In this document: positions 47,423-55,404 of the stretch, piece after piece | Layout of the letters: each line of letters begins with the position of its first letter | How positions within the stretch are numbered: the first letter of the stretch is position 1 | Virus record (IMG/VR): IMGVR_UViG_3300043313_001319 | Location: 1-56,404 of that record | Length of the DNA stretch: 56,404 nt | Source: a virus | Strand: one strand, 5' to 3' | Program-made: the position numbers and the translations under genes | The notes under the pieces: model-generated | Seen by the model: the letters and a program-made list of their open reading frames with translations, nothing else | What the model was told of the DNA's origin: nothing | The model's database searches: none

Positions 47423-49663
47423 TCATGGGATGTAGACCTCGGGACCGCCTTGTACAACCTTGTCCGGGTTGGCCGCCAAAACTGGCGCTCCGTCCATATC
47501 TATGAAGAAATAAGCCTCTCGACCAGACGCCTTTGCGATGCGACCCAGCTCCATGAGATCCGACCAGCCGCGACGCACCACTCGCTTCGTGGAGTCGTCG
47601 CTACCGAGTTGCAGTGCCACCCGGGCGTGCGTCTGCGCCTCGCTCCGGGTGAGTCCAGAGCCGACCGCGTCCATGAGCGCTCGGGCGATAGCGACCGCGC
47701 AGCGTTCCCGTAGCGACATGGGTACCTGCGTCGGCGACGTGAACGGACCCGCCAGGCTGGCCTCGGTCTCACCGATCAGCACCACGGAATCGCCCAGCGG
47801 ATTCATAGTGAACCGGACGGACTCAGGGTCGGTGCCGTCCTTCTGCTTCGTCGATTTGAGCGTAATGGTCGTGCCCTGGCGGGTGACGTCCAGTTCGGTA
47901 TCCATAGCACCCCGGACAGCGCTGGATCCGCGACCCAGATCCCCGCGCAGGCCGCGGTGGTGCACCAGCATGCAGCAGGCCCCGGTGGCCACCTTGATCT
48001 CGTCGAGGTCGGCGATGACCTGGCCCATCTCGGTGGAATCGTTCTCGTCCACGCCGACCGTGCTGCGCGCCTGGGTGTCGAAGATGATCAGGCCGAACCG
48101 GCGACGGATGCACCAGGCCTTCAACGCCTCCCACTCCGGCCCGCCGATCTGCACCGGGCGCGGGACGAAGGTGATGCCGGTGGAGTCCAGGCCATGGCGC
48201 TGGCACCATGCCCGTGCCCTCTTAGCCGTCCCCCGGGCGCCCTCGGCCACGATGTAGCAGACCTCTGTCCGGGTGACGGGTCGGCCGTGCCACGCCTGTC
48301 CGGTACTCACGCAGGCGCCGAAGTCCAGGACTACGAAGCTCTTCCCGTGTCCGCTGGGTCCGTTGATCCGCGCCAGACAGTCCATCTCCAGCCAGCCCTC
48401 GACCAGGGACACCGCCGGCGGCAGCGCCTCCATCCCCGCGTCGTCCAGCGCGACCTGATCAAAGTCGGTCACCACTGCGTTGCGCGCCTTCGCGCGCCGG
48501 CCCGCTTCCTCGCGCACCAGCAGCCGCGACAACTCGACGCTGACCGCAGATTCCCAGGCTGAGGCGACTTCGCCCTGCTCAATGGGTCCGTTGATCAACT
48601 TTTCAGCAACTTGCATCGATGTCCCGCCAGCCCCTGGACTGGTGAACGGGTTGGCCGGATCCTGCCCGGCCTGGTCAAAATCGGACTGTGCACCGCCATT
48701 ACTTGACGCGTCAGAAATCCCAGGCGGAAATACCGGTGGCGTCCAGGCGGTACCGGTGATGCCCAGCGGCGGTGGCGGCGGCACGCCCAGGCCGGCCCGG
48801 CGCCCGATCGCGTTGCGCCACTTCTGGTCGGCCTCGGCTGCGGTGTACGGGCTCGAGCCGTTGGCGCTGGCGACCGCGCACGCCTGCATGAAGTGCGGGT
48901 AGGCGTCGTCGAGCGTGACCACGTTCCAGTCCGAGTTGCAGATCTCGACCAGACGCACGGCCACCCCGAACGCCACGTCGTCGCGTGCCCCCTCCGGCGC
49001 CCGGGCCAGCCGCTCCAACTCCTCCGCGAACACCTTGGTCAGCCATGAGTCCCAGAGATGGGAGACGCTGGCCGACGCCAGCAGCGCCGCACCGTCCGGA
49101 ACCGTCGGCGTCGGCGCGGCTACCGGCTCCACCGGGCGCAGCATGTCCAGCAGCCACTCCGGCGCCGGCGACAGCGGGAAGTCCGCCAGCACGGTGTAGA
49201 CGCCCTCGGGGCGCGACGATGGCGGCGCGACGACCTGCCCGCCGCGGCCGCGCACGTCGATCCCCACCGGCAGCCGGCCGGCCCGGCGCCCGTGCTGGGC
49301 GTTGCGCGGCTCGAAGTCGGCGGGCAGCAGGAAGTAGTAGTGCAGGCCGCCCGACGGCGTCCGGACGACGTAGGTCTCCGGCAGCTGTCCGTATGCGGCG
49401 ACGAGGCCGGCCAGGGCCTGCATGCCGCCGTTGCCGGGGTCGATGTCGAGCACCCAGAGCCCGGAGACCAGGCCTGTGACGATGCCGACGTTCGCGTCCG
49501 GGTAGAGCGTCCACGCCGCCTGGACCTCGGCGGCGGTGCGCCGGCCTTTGTTGGGCCAGTCGGTCTCGATCGGCAACTTGGCGCCGGCGCGGACGGGCAC
49601 GACCGCCCAGCCCCGAGCCACATACGTCGCCGCAATCGATGCCGTATCGTTCGGATAGGTCAT
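47423..49663 (-). CDS. Bifunctional primase-polymerase and RecA-like helicase
   Basis: The protein is 746 residues. The N-terminal prim-pol domain has WAVVPVRAGAKLP, VLDIDPGNGGMQ (catalytic acids, near residue 72), YVVRTPSGGLHYYF, and GIDVRGRGGQVVAPPS. A helical middle follows, then a RepA/DnaB-like ATPase from about 425: NGPSGHGKSFVVLD (Walker A), YIVAEGARGTAKRA and LIIFDTQARS (Walker B). It would prime and unwind at an origin, probably the repeat cluster just downstream (47124-47419). A ribosome site AAAGGCG is near ATG 49663. Confidence 0.9.
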   Translation of the reverse strand: MTYPNDTASIAATYVARGWAVVPVRAGAKLPIETDWPNKGRRTAAEVQAAWTLYPDANVGIVTGLVSGLWVLDIDPGNGGMQALAGLVAAYGQLPETYVVRTPSGGLHYYFLLPADFEPRNAQHGRRAGRLPVGIDVRGRGGQVVAPPSSRPEGVYTVLADFPLSPAPEWLLDMLRPVEPVAAPTPTVPDGAALLASASVSHLWDSWLTKVFAEELERLARAPEGARDDVAFGVAVRLVEICNSDWNVVTLDDAYPHFMQACAVASANGSSPYTAAEADQKWRNAIGRRAGLGVPPPPPLGITGTAWTPPVFPPGISDASSNGGAQSDFDQAGQDPANPFTSPGAGGTSMQVAEKLINGPIEQGEVASAWESAVSVELSRLLVREEAGRRAKARNAVVTDFDQVALDDAGMEALPPAVSLVEGWLEMDCLARINGPSGHGKSFVVLDFGACVSTGQAWHGRPVTRTEVCYIVAEGARGTAKRARAWCQRHGLDSTGITFVPRPVQIGGPEWEALKAWCIRRRFGLIIFDTQARSTVGVDENDSTEMGQVIADLDEIKVATGACCMLVHHRGLRGDLGRGSSAVRGAMDTELDVTRQGTTITLKSTKQKDGTDPESVRFTMNPLGDSVVLIGETEASLAGPFTSPTQVPMSLRERCAVAIARALMDAVGSGLTRSEAQTHARVALQLGSDDSTKRVVRRGWSDLMELGRIAKASGREAYFFIDMDGAPVLAANPDKVVQGGPEVYIP

Positions 49664-49770
49664 GCGAAATTCGCCTTTCGCCGTGACGACGTCGAGCCCG
49701 GTGCGCGCCTGCGCCGGGCTTCGTCATGTGTATGGGGCCTGTGGGGTCAGACGCTACGCCTGCGCCGGGC

Positions 49771-50034
49771 TCAGGCCAGCTTGCTCGGGTCGATGGCCCC
49801 CTTCTCGCCGGGGGCTCGACGAAGGCCTTCCTCGAGCAGGGGCAGGCCGAGATCGATGATCTCGCGCATGACGCTGGCCTGGGACAGGCCGTACTCTTCG
49901 TGCAGTGCGACGACGCGGGTTTTACGGTCGGGGCGCACAAGGGCCACGAGCTGCTCGGTGAACCGTGCCGCCACCGCCCCGCGCCGTCCGCCGGTCGCCC
50001 CAGGCGACGACTGTGAAACTGCTGCTCTCACCAT
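49771..50034 (-). CDS. Ribbon-helix-helix (CopG-like) regulator, leaderless
   Basis: The 87-residue protein has RFTEQLVALV, then the RHH core KTRVVALHEEYGLSQASVMREIIDLG; the beta strand (KTRVVAL) and two helices (the second SQASVMREII) are clear (string cut for length). ATG 50034 lies seven bases after TAGTGT of the divergent promoter at 50042-50078. RHH dimers bind short palindromes, and TGACACGTCA occurs in that spacer, so it probably autoregulates and may control other copies of the element. This is the best candidate for the phage-wide regulator, but this is inference. Confidence 0.75.
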   Translation of the reverse strand: MVRAAVSQSSPGATGGRRGAVAARFTEQLVALVRPDRKTRVVALHEEYGLSQASVMREIIDLGLPLLEEGLRRAPGEKGAIDPSKLA

Positions 50035-50041
50035 GGGCGGG

Positions 50042-50078
50042 ACACTACTTGACGTGTCACTAGGTGGTCAACTACCGT
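50042..50078. promoter_or_regulatory. Overlapping divergent promoters with operator in the shared spacer
   Basis: Plus: TTGACG (50049-50054), 18 bases, TACCGT (50073-50078), ATG 50087. Minus: TTGACC (50066-50071), 18 bases, TAGTGT (50042-50047), ATG 50034. The operator ACTTGACGTGTCACTAGG lies at 50047-50064, covering part of both spacers. Both genes are leaderless. Confidence 0.8.
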
Positions 50079-50086
50079 CCACCGTC

Positions 50087-50431
50087 ATGAGCGCATCCAG
50101 AGGCCCCGTTCTCGCGTCGTACCTGAAGTCGACGGAGCGGATCAGCGATACCGAGCTCGCCAAGATCATCGACTACGCCTTCCGCAGCGGTAACGAGTGG
50201 ACCTGGACCCGATCCAGCGGAATCTGGAAGATCCACCTGGGCGCCGCGCAGCAACTGCCAGGCGACGTCGCATCCAATCCCTCGCGCATCATGACCGTCC
50301 GGCTCGAGTCGTCCGGCTCCGTGCCCACGCTGAAGTCCGAGCCGACCAGGGTGGCGATCAACGCAGCACTGCGGTGGATGCTGCTGGTCGGCGCCATCGA
50401 CCACCACCCCGATGACCCGCAGGCCGCCTGA
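50087..50431 (+). CDS. Leaderless early protein (114 aa)
   Basis: ATG 50087 follows TACCGT after eight bases. The residues LASYLKSTERISDTELAKI and TRVAINAALRWMLLVGAI form helices around a beta-rich core (RIMTVRLESSGSV). It begins the rightward early operon, next to the divergently transcribed RHH gene, and its stop overlaps the next gene by one base. No family is recognised. Confidence 0.62.
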   Translation: MSASRGPVLASYLKSTERISDTELAKIIDYAFRSGNEWTWTRSSGIWKIHLGAAQQLPGDVASNPSRIMTVRLESSGSVPTLKSEPTRVAINAALRWMLLVGAIDHHPDDPQAA

Positions 50432-50763
50432 TGAGTTCCGCCGCGCAGATGCTGCGTGCACGTCAGGCCAAACTTCTCGCCGCCGGCCCGCACGGGGGTG
50501 GCCGACCACCCAGGCCCCGCCGCGAGCTACGCACCATCGACCTCGAGCCGCTCTTCCCGTGGAAGCTGCACTACTTCAACCCCACTCCGTGTCCCGACGC
50601 GCCCATCCACTCCATGACCAAGGATCAGATGGGTGCCACTCCCGTCGCCCACTCCACGCAATGCCGCACCTGCTGGGGCTGGGTCGACGACCCGCGGCAC
50701 CTGACACCCACGCCCAACCGCGACCTCGAGCCGGTCACCTGGTACCCGCGTCGGCGCCGGTAA
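50431..50763 (+). CDS. Early-operon protein with CxxC (110 aa)
   Basis: ATG 50431 overlaps the preceding stop (tgATGa). The N terminus is basic and Arg/Pro-rich (GGGRPPRPRRELRT), the middle contains FPWKLHYFNPTPCPDAP, and STQCRTCWGWVDDP carries a CxxC pair. A small DNA- or RNA-binding zinc protein is likely; no family is recognised. It is followed by a promoter/operator. Confidence 0.6.
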   Translation: MSSAAQMLRARQAKLLAAGPHGGGRPPRPRRELRTIDLEPLFPWKLHYFNPTPCPDAPIHSMTKDQMGATPVAHSTQCRTCWGWVDDPRHLTPTPNRDLEPVTWYPRRRR

Positions 50764-50771
50764 GTGACCAC

Positions 50772-50801
50772 TTGACATGTCACTAGGTCTCTCGGTAGCG
50801 T
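50772..50801 (+). promoter_or_regulatory. Leaderless promoter/operator of the nuclease gene
   Basis: TTGACA (50772-50777), an 18-base spacer and TAGCGT (50796-50801) precede GTG 50810 by eight bases. The element ACTTGACATGTCACTAGG lies at 50770-50787. Confidence 0.8.
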
Positions 50802-50809
50802 CACCGCTC

Positions 50810-52597
50810 GTGACCACAGAAACCGAGACCGAACCGGCCGCCCAGCCCATCGCGGCACAGGTGAAAGAGATTCAGGAACTGCACGTCCAGCAGCGCCGCG
50901 ACGTCCTGCTGGCCCCATATGCCGAGGTCGGCGCCGAGGTGCCGGACAAAGAGCACACCGTCCGGATCATTGAGTCCGCGATGATGGCACTGGTGCAGGC
51001 GTGGCGGGCCGAGGCCGACCTGCTCGAGGTGGCCAAGCGTCGCGGCTGGAAGTCCACGTGCGAGGAGATCCGACGCAGCGCGGCACGCCTGGCTGGCTTC
51101 GCGCACGGCTTCGCAGACTCGCTGGACGACGCCATCCCCAACTACGCCGAGATCGGCGCGCGTGCCGCCGGATACGAGGGTCTGGCCGCCGCGAAGGCCG
51201 ACCTCGAGCCGCTTGACCACGAGCCTCAGTGCGCCTGCGGGCACCCGAACTGCGCAGCGCTCAGCCTCGCTGCGGCCATCGACGCCCAGCAGGAGGGCTG
51301 CAGCCACCCCGCCGACCAGCGGTCCACGCTCAAGTCGGGCGCGGTGCTCTGCACCCTGTGCCAGGCCAGTCTGCCCCCGACCGTCTGGGACCGCTTCGCC
51401 AACACCCCGCAGAGCTCGCCGGCGCTGACTGCCGACAACTTCCTGCCCGCGGAGCCCCACGTCCCGCATCACCTCGGCGACGTGGTCACCGTGGCCGGAG
51501 TCCAGTTCGCGAAGATTGGCGACTCGCCGTTCGGCGACGAAAGTGAGGCGGCCAGCGTGGTCAGCGAGCTCATCCCCAACCCGTTCACCAGCCCTGGCAA
51601 GCCGAGCAGCCGGCCCGACGTGAAGCGCCTGGGCTACCAGGATCTGGGCCAACTCATCTCGGTCACGTATCCAGCGCCGCGGGCCCACCTGTCCCACTCC
51701 TACGTGGAGACCGTCGAGAAGTGCGGCCTGTCCGCCCTGCTGTCCGACGCGAGCCGGGCCGGCCACCTCGGGCCGCGGCGCCCGTCCTGGTCGCTGATCG
51801 GCGGCACCGCGTTCCATCTGGCCATCGAGTCGATCGAACGGGCGGCCATCTCGATCGGCGGCGCCGCCCCGGTCCCCGACGGCGCCACCGGCGACTGGGC
51901 AGCCATGTGGGACGAGGCGCTGAACCAGGCCATCGCCGACGCCGAGGCGCAGTTGGCCGGCACGCCCTACGCCAGCAACTCGACCTGGCACGTGGCCAAC
52001 CGCGGCCTCGAAGGTTACGACTGGTGGCGGGTTGAGGGCCTCGCGATGATCGAGCGCTACGTCAAGCATCACGACGACGCGTGGCGGGCCAAGCACACAC
52101 TGCTGCAGGTCCCGAGCGAGCCGACCAACGCCAACTCGCCGCGCGTGCCGGTGCTCGAATTCGCCTACGCCACCGTCATCACGCCGCCCGGCGGCAGTCC
52201 GATCACCGTCGAAGGGCGCATGGACGCCGCGTGGATGAGCCTCGACCAGGCCGAGTACCCGGCGGCCACGCTGGAGATCGTCGACCACAAGGCCGGCAAG
52301 TCTGTCCCGACCGACCCGTTCCAGCTGCGCCAGTACGCCGACGTCCTGCGCTCCACCTATCTGCCGGCCAACTTCGGGCTGCGGATTGTCGGGCGCTGGT
52401 GGCTGGCCCGCAAAGGTCTCTACACCGCGCCGATCATCCTCTACCCGATCCACGGCCGCGCCGAGATCGACTACCGCTACCGGGCGGCGCAGCGCGTCAT
52501 GGCCAACGCCGCCTTCACCCCCAGTCCGAGCAACATGTGCAGCAGTTGCGGGCTGGTCGACTACTGCCCGACCCAGGCGAATCGAGACGCGTCGTGA
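50810..52597 (+). CDS. RecB/Cas4-like PD-(D/E)XK nuclease with large N-terminal extension
   Basis: GTG 50810 (leaderless, matching the promoter at 50772-50801) gives 595 residues. The C-terminal 290 residues are a Cas4/RecB-type PDDEXK domain: SWSLIGGTAFHLAIESIE, LEIVDHKAGK (D-x-K) near residues 490-500, FQLRQYADVL, and a C-terminal Cys cluster MCSSCGLVDYCP as in iron-sulfur nucleases. The N-terminal 190 residues are helical with a Cys/His segment (QCACGHPNCAAL, then CTLCQASL). It is probably an exonuclease for replication or recombination, or a host-DNA degrader. The next gene overlaps its stop (GTGA). Confidence 0.85.
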   Translation: MTTETETEPAAQPIAAQVKEIQELHVQQRRDVLLAPYAEVGAEVPDKEHTVRIIESAMMALVQAWRAEADLLEVAKRRGWKSTCEEIRRSAARLAGFAHGFADSLDDAIPNYAEIGARAAGYEGLAAAKADLEPLDHEPQCACGHPNCAALSLAAAIDAQQEGCSHPADQRSTLKSGAVLCTLCQASLPPTVWDRFANTPQSSPALTADNFLPAEPHVPHHLGDVVTVAGVQFAKIGDSPFGDESEAASVVSELIPNPFTSPGKPSSRPDVKRLGYQDLGQLISVTYPAPRAHLSHSYVETVEKCGLSALLSDASRAGHLGPRRPSWSLIGGTAFHLAIESIERAAISIGGAAPVPDGATGDWAAMWDEALNQAIADAEAQLAGTPYASNSTWHVANRGLEGYDWWRVEGLAMIERYVKHHDDAWRAKHTLLQVPSEPTNANSPRVPVLEFAYATVITPPGGSPITVEGRMDAAWMSLDQAEYPAATLEIVDHKAGKSVPTDPFQLRQYADVLRSTYLPANFGLRIVGRWWLARKGLYTAPIILYPIHGRAEIDYRYRAAQRVMANAAFTPSPSNMCSSCGLVDYCPTQANRDAS

Positions 52598-52881
52598 AGA
52601 CAACTATGAAATGCCCGGTCCTGGAATGCGAATGGGAACTCGACACCACCCCGCCGGACACCGCGCCCGGGGCCCTCGCCGACGTCTTCGGCTGGGGCGT
52701 CGTGGCACTGCACCACCGCAACACTGTGGCCACCAACAACGAGCGCAAGGCCGAGGCCCACCTGCAGAGCCACACCGTCATCGAATGGATGAATACGGTC
52801 AACGCGCTGCGCGAGGCGCTGGCCGGCCAGATCGCCATGACCATCGAGGTATCCAACGCGTTCCAGGGGATCACATCATGA
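52594..52881 (+). CDS. Zinc-binding-like protein (95 aa)
   Basis: GTG 52594 overlaps the nuclease stop. MKCPVLECEWEL gives a CxxxxC pair at residues 7-12, then ALHHRNTVATNN with His-His, a zinc-site pattern common in actinophage proteins. The C terminus is a helix (VNALREALAGQIAMTIEVSNAF). Family unknown. Confidence 0.65.
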   Translation: MKTTMKCPVLECEWELDTTPPDTAPGALADVFGWGVVALHHRNTVATNNERKAEAHLQSHTVIEWMNTVNALREALAGQIAMTIEVSNAFQGITS

Positions 52882-53036
52882 GCAAGAACGACGATCTACG
52901 CAACGACCCGGACGTGCGCGAGGCGCAGCGCATCATCGACGAGGCCGCGGCCAAAGCACGGAAAGCCGAGGCCGACCGCGAGGCCCAGCGGATCGCACGC
53001 GAAGACTTCGACCGACGCAACAACGGACGGGGCTGA
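52878..53036 (+). CDS. Charged helical protein (52 aa)
   Basis: ATG 52878 overlaps the preceding stop (ATGA). The 52 residues form a single charged helix (EAQRIIDEAAAKARKAEADR), ending basic. It is similar in composition to the peptide at 19305. Function unknown. Confidence 0.6.
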   Translation: MSKNDDLRNDPDVREAQRIIDEAAAKARKAEADREAQRIAREDFDRRNNGRG

Positions 53037-53037
53037 C

Positions 53038-53160
53038 GTGCTCGCCATCGACCCCAACGCGCCCCAACACGGCCTGCCGGTAGGCCCTGCGCTCATCCTG
53101 GCCCTGCTGGTGACCGGCGCGCTCGTCCTGCTGCTTCGACGCAAGCGCGGCCGCTGGTGA
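53038..53160 (+). CDS. Single-TM peptide (40 aa)
   Basis: GTG 53038, one base after the preceding stop, opens a 40-residue frame with one strong hydrophobic segment (GPALILALLVTGALVLLL) and a basic tail RRKRGRW, giving an N-out/C-in topology. Its stop overlaps the XRE start (GTGA). Role unknown; it may anchor something to the membrane. Confidence 0.55.
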   Translation: MLAIDPNAPQHGLPVGPALILALLVTGALVLLLRRKRGRW

Positions 53161-53429
53161 GCGATAAGCGCAAGCGCGAGGCGCCAGCAGCAATTCATCC
53201 CATCTGCGTCCAGCTCCACCAGATGCGCCTCGACCTTCGCCTGACCCAGGACGAGGTGTCCCGCCGGTCCGGAGTCTGGCAGTCCTCGATCAGCGACTAC
53301 GAGACCGGCAAGTCGCAGCCAACCCTGGATAGCCTCGACGCCTGGGCGTCCGCGTTAGGCCTCAGACATCACTTGACACTTCACTTCACGGCCGTTGGTG
53401 AGCGCGATGAAGCCCTGCCCGTTCTGTGA
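53157..53429 (+). CDS. XRE-family HTH regulator in the early operon
   Basis: GTG 53157 overlaps the preceding stop and gives 90 residues. The HTH is LHQMRLDLRLTQDEVSRRSG followed by VWQSSISDYETGKSQPTL, a clear XRE/Cro-type pattern with the Q-S-S-I recognition helix. It could be a Cro-like or immunity regulator; the phage has no integrase, so a lytic/lysogenic role is unproven. The 3' end overlaps the HIT gene start by 23 bases. Confidence 0.82.
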   Translation: MSDKRKREAPAAIHPICVQLHQMRLDLRLTQDEVSRRSGVWQSSISDYETGKSQPTLDSLDAWASALGLRHHLTLHFTAVGERDEALPVL

Positions 53430-53766
53430 GATCTCCCGCGATTTCCGCAAGGCGATAACGCCACTGATTCAGATCACCCGCAATGTCCTGATCATCGAGC
53501 CGCGCAACCCGGTCACGCCCGGGCACGCGCTCGTCATCTCGCGGGTCCATGTGGCCAACTTCGCCCTTGACCCGGTCGTCTTCGCCGCGCTGGCCGGCGA
53601 AGCGGCCGAGTTCGTTCGCAGCCTGCGTGAGCCGAGCGACTGGAATCTCATCACGTCGATGGGGCCCAGCGCCACGCAGACCATCGAGCACCTGCACATT
53701 CACCTGGTACCCCGCCGCGAAGGCGACGGGCTCCGTCTCCCATGGAGCCCGTCAGATGGCCAGTGA
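53407..53766 (+). CDS. HIT-family protein
   Basis: ATG 53407 gives 119 residues. The pattern MKPCPFCEI (zinc Cys pair), PGHALVISRVHV and the terminal active-site HLHIHLVPR (H-x-H-x-H) is that of HIT nucleotide hydrolases or transferases. The substrate could be AMP-lysine-type or other nucleotides, perhaps to counter host stress nucleotides. The upstream GTG 53395 is less likely. Confidence 0.88.
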   Translation: MKPCPFCEISRDFRKAITPLIQITRNVLIIEPRNPVTPGHALVISRVHVANFALDPVVFAALAGEAAEFVRSLREPSDWNLITSMGPSATQTIEHLHIHLVPRREGDGLRLPWSPSDGQ

Positions 53767-53944
53767 AATCCTCGACGCCATCGGGCTGCCGTGGCTGGAC
53801 TACGACCTCAGCGTCTACCACTGCCCGCGCTGCCACGGCGTCGTGCGGATCTACGACAGCGCCAGCACGACCGATGACGTCGAGGCCATCCTGGCGTGGC
53901 ACAACGAGGTGCACCACGCGCCAGAGCGCTTGACACGTCACTAG
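53756..53944 (+). CDS. Small CxxC protein ending in an operator (62 aa)
   Basis: ATG 53756 overlaps the HIT gene by 11 bases. The motif YHCPRCHGVVRIYDS is a zinc knuckle, and the rest is helical (DDVEAILAWHNEVHH). The final codons (LTRH, stop) are part of the promoter/operator at 53929-53959, and its TAG is inside the element. Function unknown. Confidence 0.65.
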   Translation: MASEILDAIGLPWLDYDLSVYHCPRCHGVVRIYDSASTTDDVEAILAWHNEVHHAPERLTRH

Positions 53945-53959
53945 GTTTTCAAGTAGCGT
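53930..53959 (+). promoter_or_regulatory. Promoter/operator with a leader
   Basis: TTGACA (53930-53935), an 18-base spacer and TAGCGT (53954-53959) lie 43 bases before ATG 54003, which has an AAAGG ribosome site. So unlike most others it is not leaderless. The element CTTGACACGTCACTAGG spans 53929-53945. Confidence 0.78.
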
Positions 53960-54002
53960 CACATTCGTTGACACAGTCGTTCCAACACTGAAAGGTCTGA
54001 CC

Positions 54003-54896
54003 ATGACCAACCCGTTCAGTTCCCCGGCCGCCCCGGGCGCCCCCGAGCCGGCCCCCCGGCCGCGCGACCTGGTGGGCTGCCTGGTCGCCTACAGCCCACG
54101 CGAGTTCACCCCGGCCGGGGCGCCCGGCAACACCGAGGGCTACGACAAGGGCGACCCCCACGACCGCGTCACTGCCGACCTGATCGTCCTGGACACCAAC
54201 GGGCAGGCCATCGCGTTCGGCGGCTTCCCCGAGGTCGACGCGAAGCCCCGGCCTCACCACCTGACCGTGATCGGGCCGGCGCGCTTCGACGGCGTCTGGA
54301 TCGGCAACTCGACCATCGTCAAGGCGCTGGCACCCAACGGCCAACCCCTGATCGGCCAGCTGATCCTGGGTCGGATCGTGCGCTCCGAGTTCGGGCGCAA
54401 GCCGTTCAACCTGGACGCGGTCGATGGCACGCCGCTGATGCAGCGCGCCATCGAGATCTACACCAACCTGGCCGCCGGCCAGCTGCAGTACAACCAGCCG
54501 CAGCCCATTCCGGGCGTGCAGCCACCGACCAAGGCCAACCCTGCCGGCCTGCCCATGCCCCCGGCCAACTCCGTGTCCTACGGCTACGCCCCCGCGGCGG
54601 CCACCCCGGTGCCCATGCCCCCGGTCGCCCCGGCTCCGGTCATGCCGCCCATCCCGCAGGCTCCGCCGGCGCCAGTCGGCCCGGAAGCCACTCTGGCCGC
54701 CGCCGGCTTCGCCCCGATCCCCGTGGCTCCGCCCGTCCCGCAGCCCCCCGTCGCGCCAGCCAACGGCACCGGCTGGGGCATCGCCAACCCGATCCAGCAG
54801 GGCCACCTGACCGCCCAGGGCTGGACGGTCGAGACCTGGGCCAGCCTGCTGCCCCAGCAGCAGGCGCAGGTGCTCGCCACCGTTCCCGCATTCTGA
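54003..54896 (+). CDS. Putative ssDNA-binding-like protein with Pro-rich tail
   Basis: The 297-residue protein has a first domain (about 1-165) with RDLVGCLVAYSPREFTP, VTADLIVLDTNGQAIAFGGF and ARFDGVWIGNSTIVKAL, resembling OB-fold SSB-like proteins in actinophages that are encoded beside RecB-like nucleases. The second half is Pro/Ala-rich and disordered, and the C terminus is WASLLPQQQAQVLATVPAF, not the usual acidic SSB tip. Its own promoter/operator and ribosome site suggest high expression. Confidence 0.55.
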   Translation: MTNPFSSPAAPGAPEPAPRPRDLVGCLVAYSPREFTPAGAPGNTEGYDKGDPHDRVTADLIVLDTNGQAIAFGGFPEVDAKPRPHHLTVIGPARFDGVWIGNSTIVKALAPNGQPLIGQLILGRIVRSEFGRKPFNLDAVDGTPLMQRAIEIYTNLAAGQLQYNQPQPIPGVQPPTKANPAGLPMPPANSVSYGYAPAAATPVPMPPVAPAPVMPPIPQAPPAPVGPEATLAAAGFAPIPVAPPVPQPPVAPANGTGWGIANPIQQGHLTAQGWTVETWASLLPQQQAQVLATVPAF

Positions 54897-54919
54897 CCTG
54901 ACCCGCTACTCCACGAGTT

Positions 54920-54964
54920 CGCCCCGCCGGGCGACGACATGGGTCTCGCCCGGCGGGCGCTTTG
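54920..54964 (+). terminator. Rho-independent terminator
   Basis: A GC-rich stem, CGCCCGCCGGGCGA-type arms at about 54920-54934 and 54946-54959 with imperfect pairing, is followed by CTTT. It lies 24 bases after the stop of the SSB-like gene. Confidence 0.72.
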
Positions 54965-54981
54965 GACAGGAGATGGACGAC

Positions 54982-55404
54982 ATGCTCAGGACGCTGATTC
55001 TGCTGGTGACCCACTGCTCGGTCTTCGCGGCCGGCGCGGGGATGGCCCTGCTTCACCGCCGTGCGGTGCGCGACATGGACGACGGCAACCAGCGCGCCGA
55101 GGCGACCTCGGACCTGGCCGCCCAGCATCGGGCCGCGGTCGCCGCCGGTGTCGGTCGCCACCGTGCCCGCCCCGTCACCGCGTTGACCGCGGTCCAGCCG
55201 GCCATCTACGTCGCCCCGACCACGTTGATCGGGGCGACCCTGCGCGAGGCCGAGGTCATCCTGGCCACGCGACGCGCTCAGCGAGTCCAGGAACGACGCG
55301 CGTTCGTGGACGTGATGACCACCCTGGTCGGCCCAGCTCGCCTGCGTGTGCACGCGATCGGGCGCCAGTACGCAGACGTGCGCAGCGCGAGGTCGGCGGC
55401 ATGA
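54982..55404 (+). CDS. Membrane-anchored protein (140 aa)
   Basis: ATG 54982 has AGGAG nine bases before it; the ATG at 54973 touches that site and is less likely. Residues 1-22 are hydrophobic (LRTLILLVTHCSVFAAGAGMALL), then the rest is helical and basic (ATRRAQRVQERRAFVDVM). A single membrane anchor with a cytoplasmic basic domain. Family unknown. Its end overlaps the next gene by four bases. Confidence 0.65.
   Translation: MLRTLILLVTHCSVFAAGAGMALLHRRAVRDMDDGNQRAEATSDLAAQHRAAVAAGVGRHRARPVTALTAVQPAIYVAPTTLIGATLREAEVILATRRAQRVQERRAFVDVMTTLVGPARLRVHAIGRQYADVRSARSAA

Noticed and set aside
47241-47426. 61-residue minus-strand frame overlapping the primase stop (ATGA)
   Set aside because: It lies wholly in the iteron repeats and its codon use is unlike its neighbours; the repeats explain the open frame better.
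48700-48716. Operator-like ACTTGACGCGTCAG inside the primase gene
   Set aside because: It lacks the CACTAGG part and no promoter or start codon is near; probably chance.
50801-52603. 600-residue minus-strand frame opposite the RecB-like nuclease
   Set aside because: Shadow frame; the plus-strand gene has clear nuclease motifs and a matching promoter.
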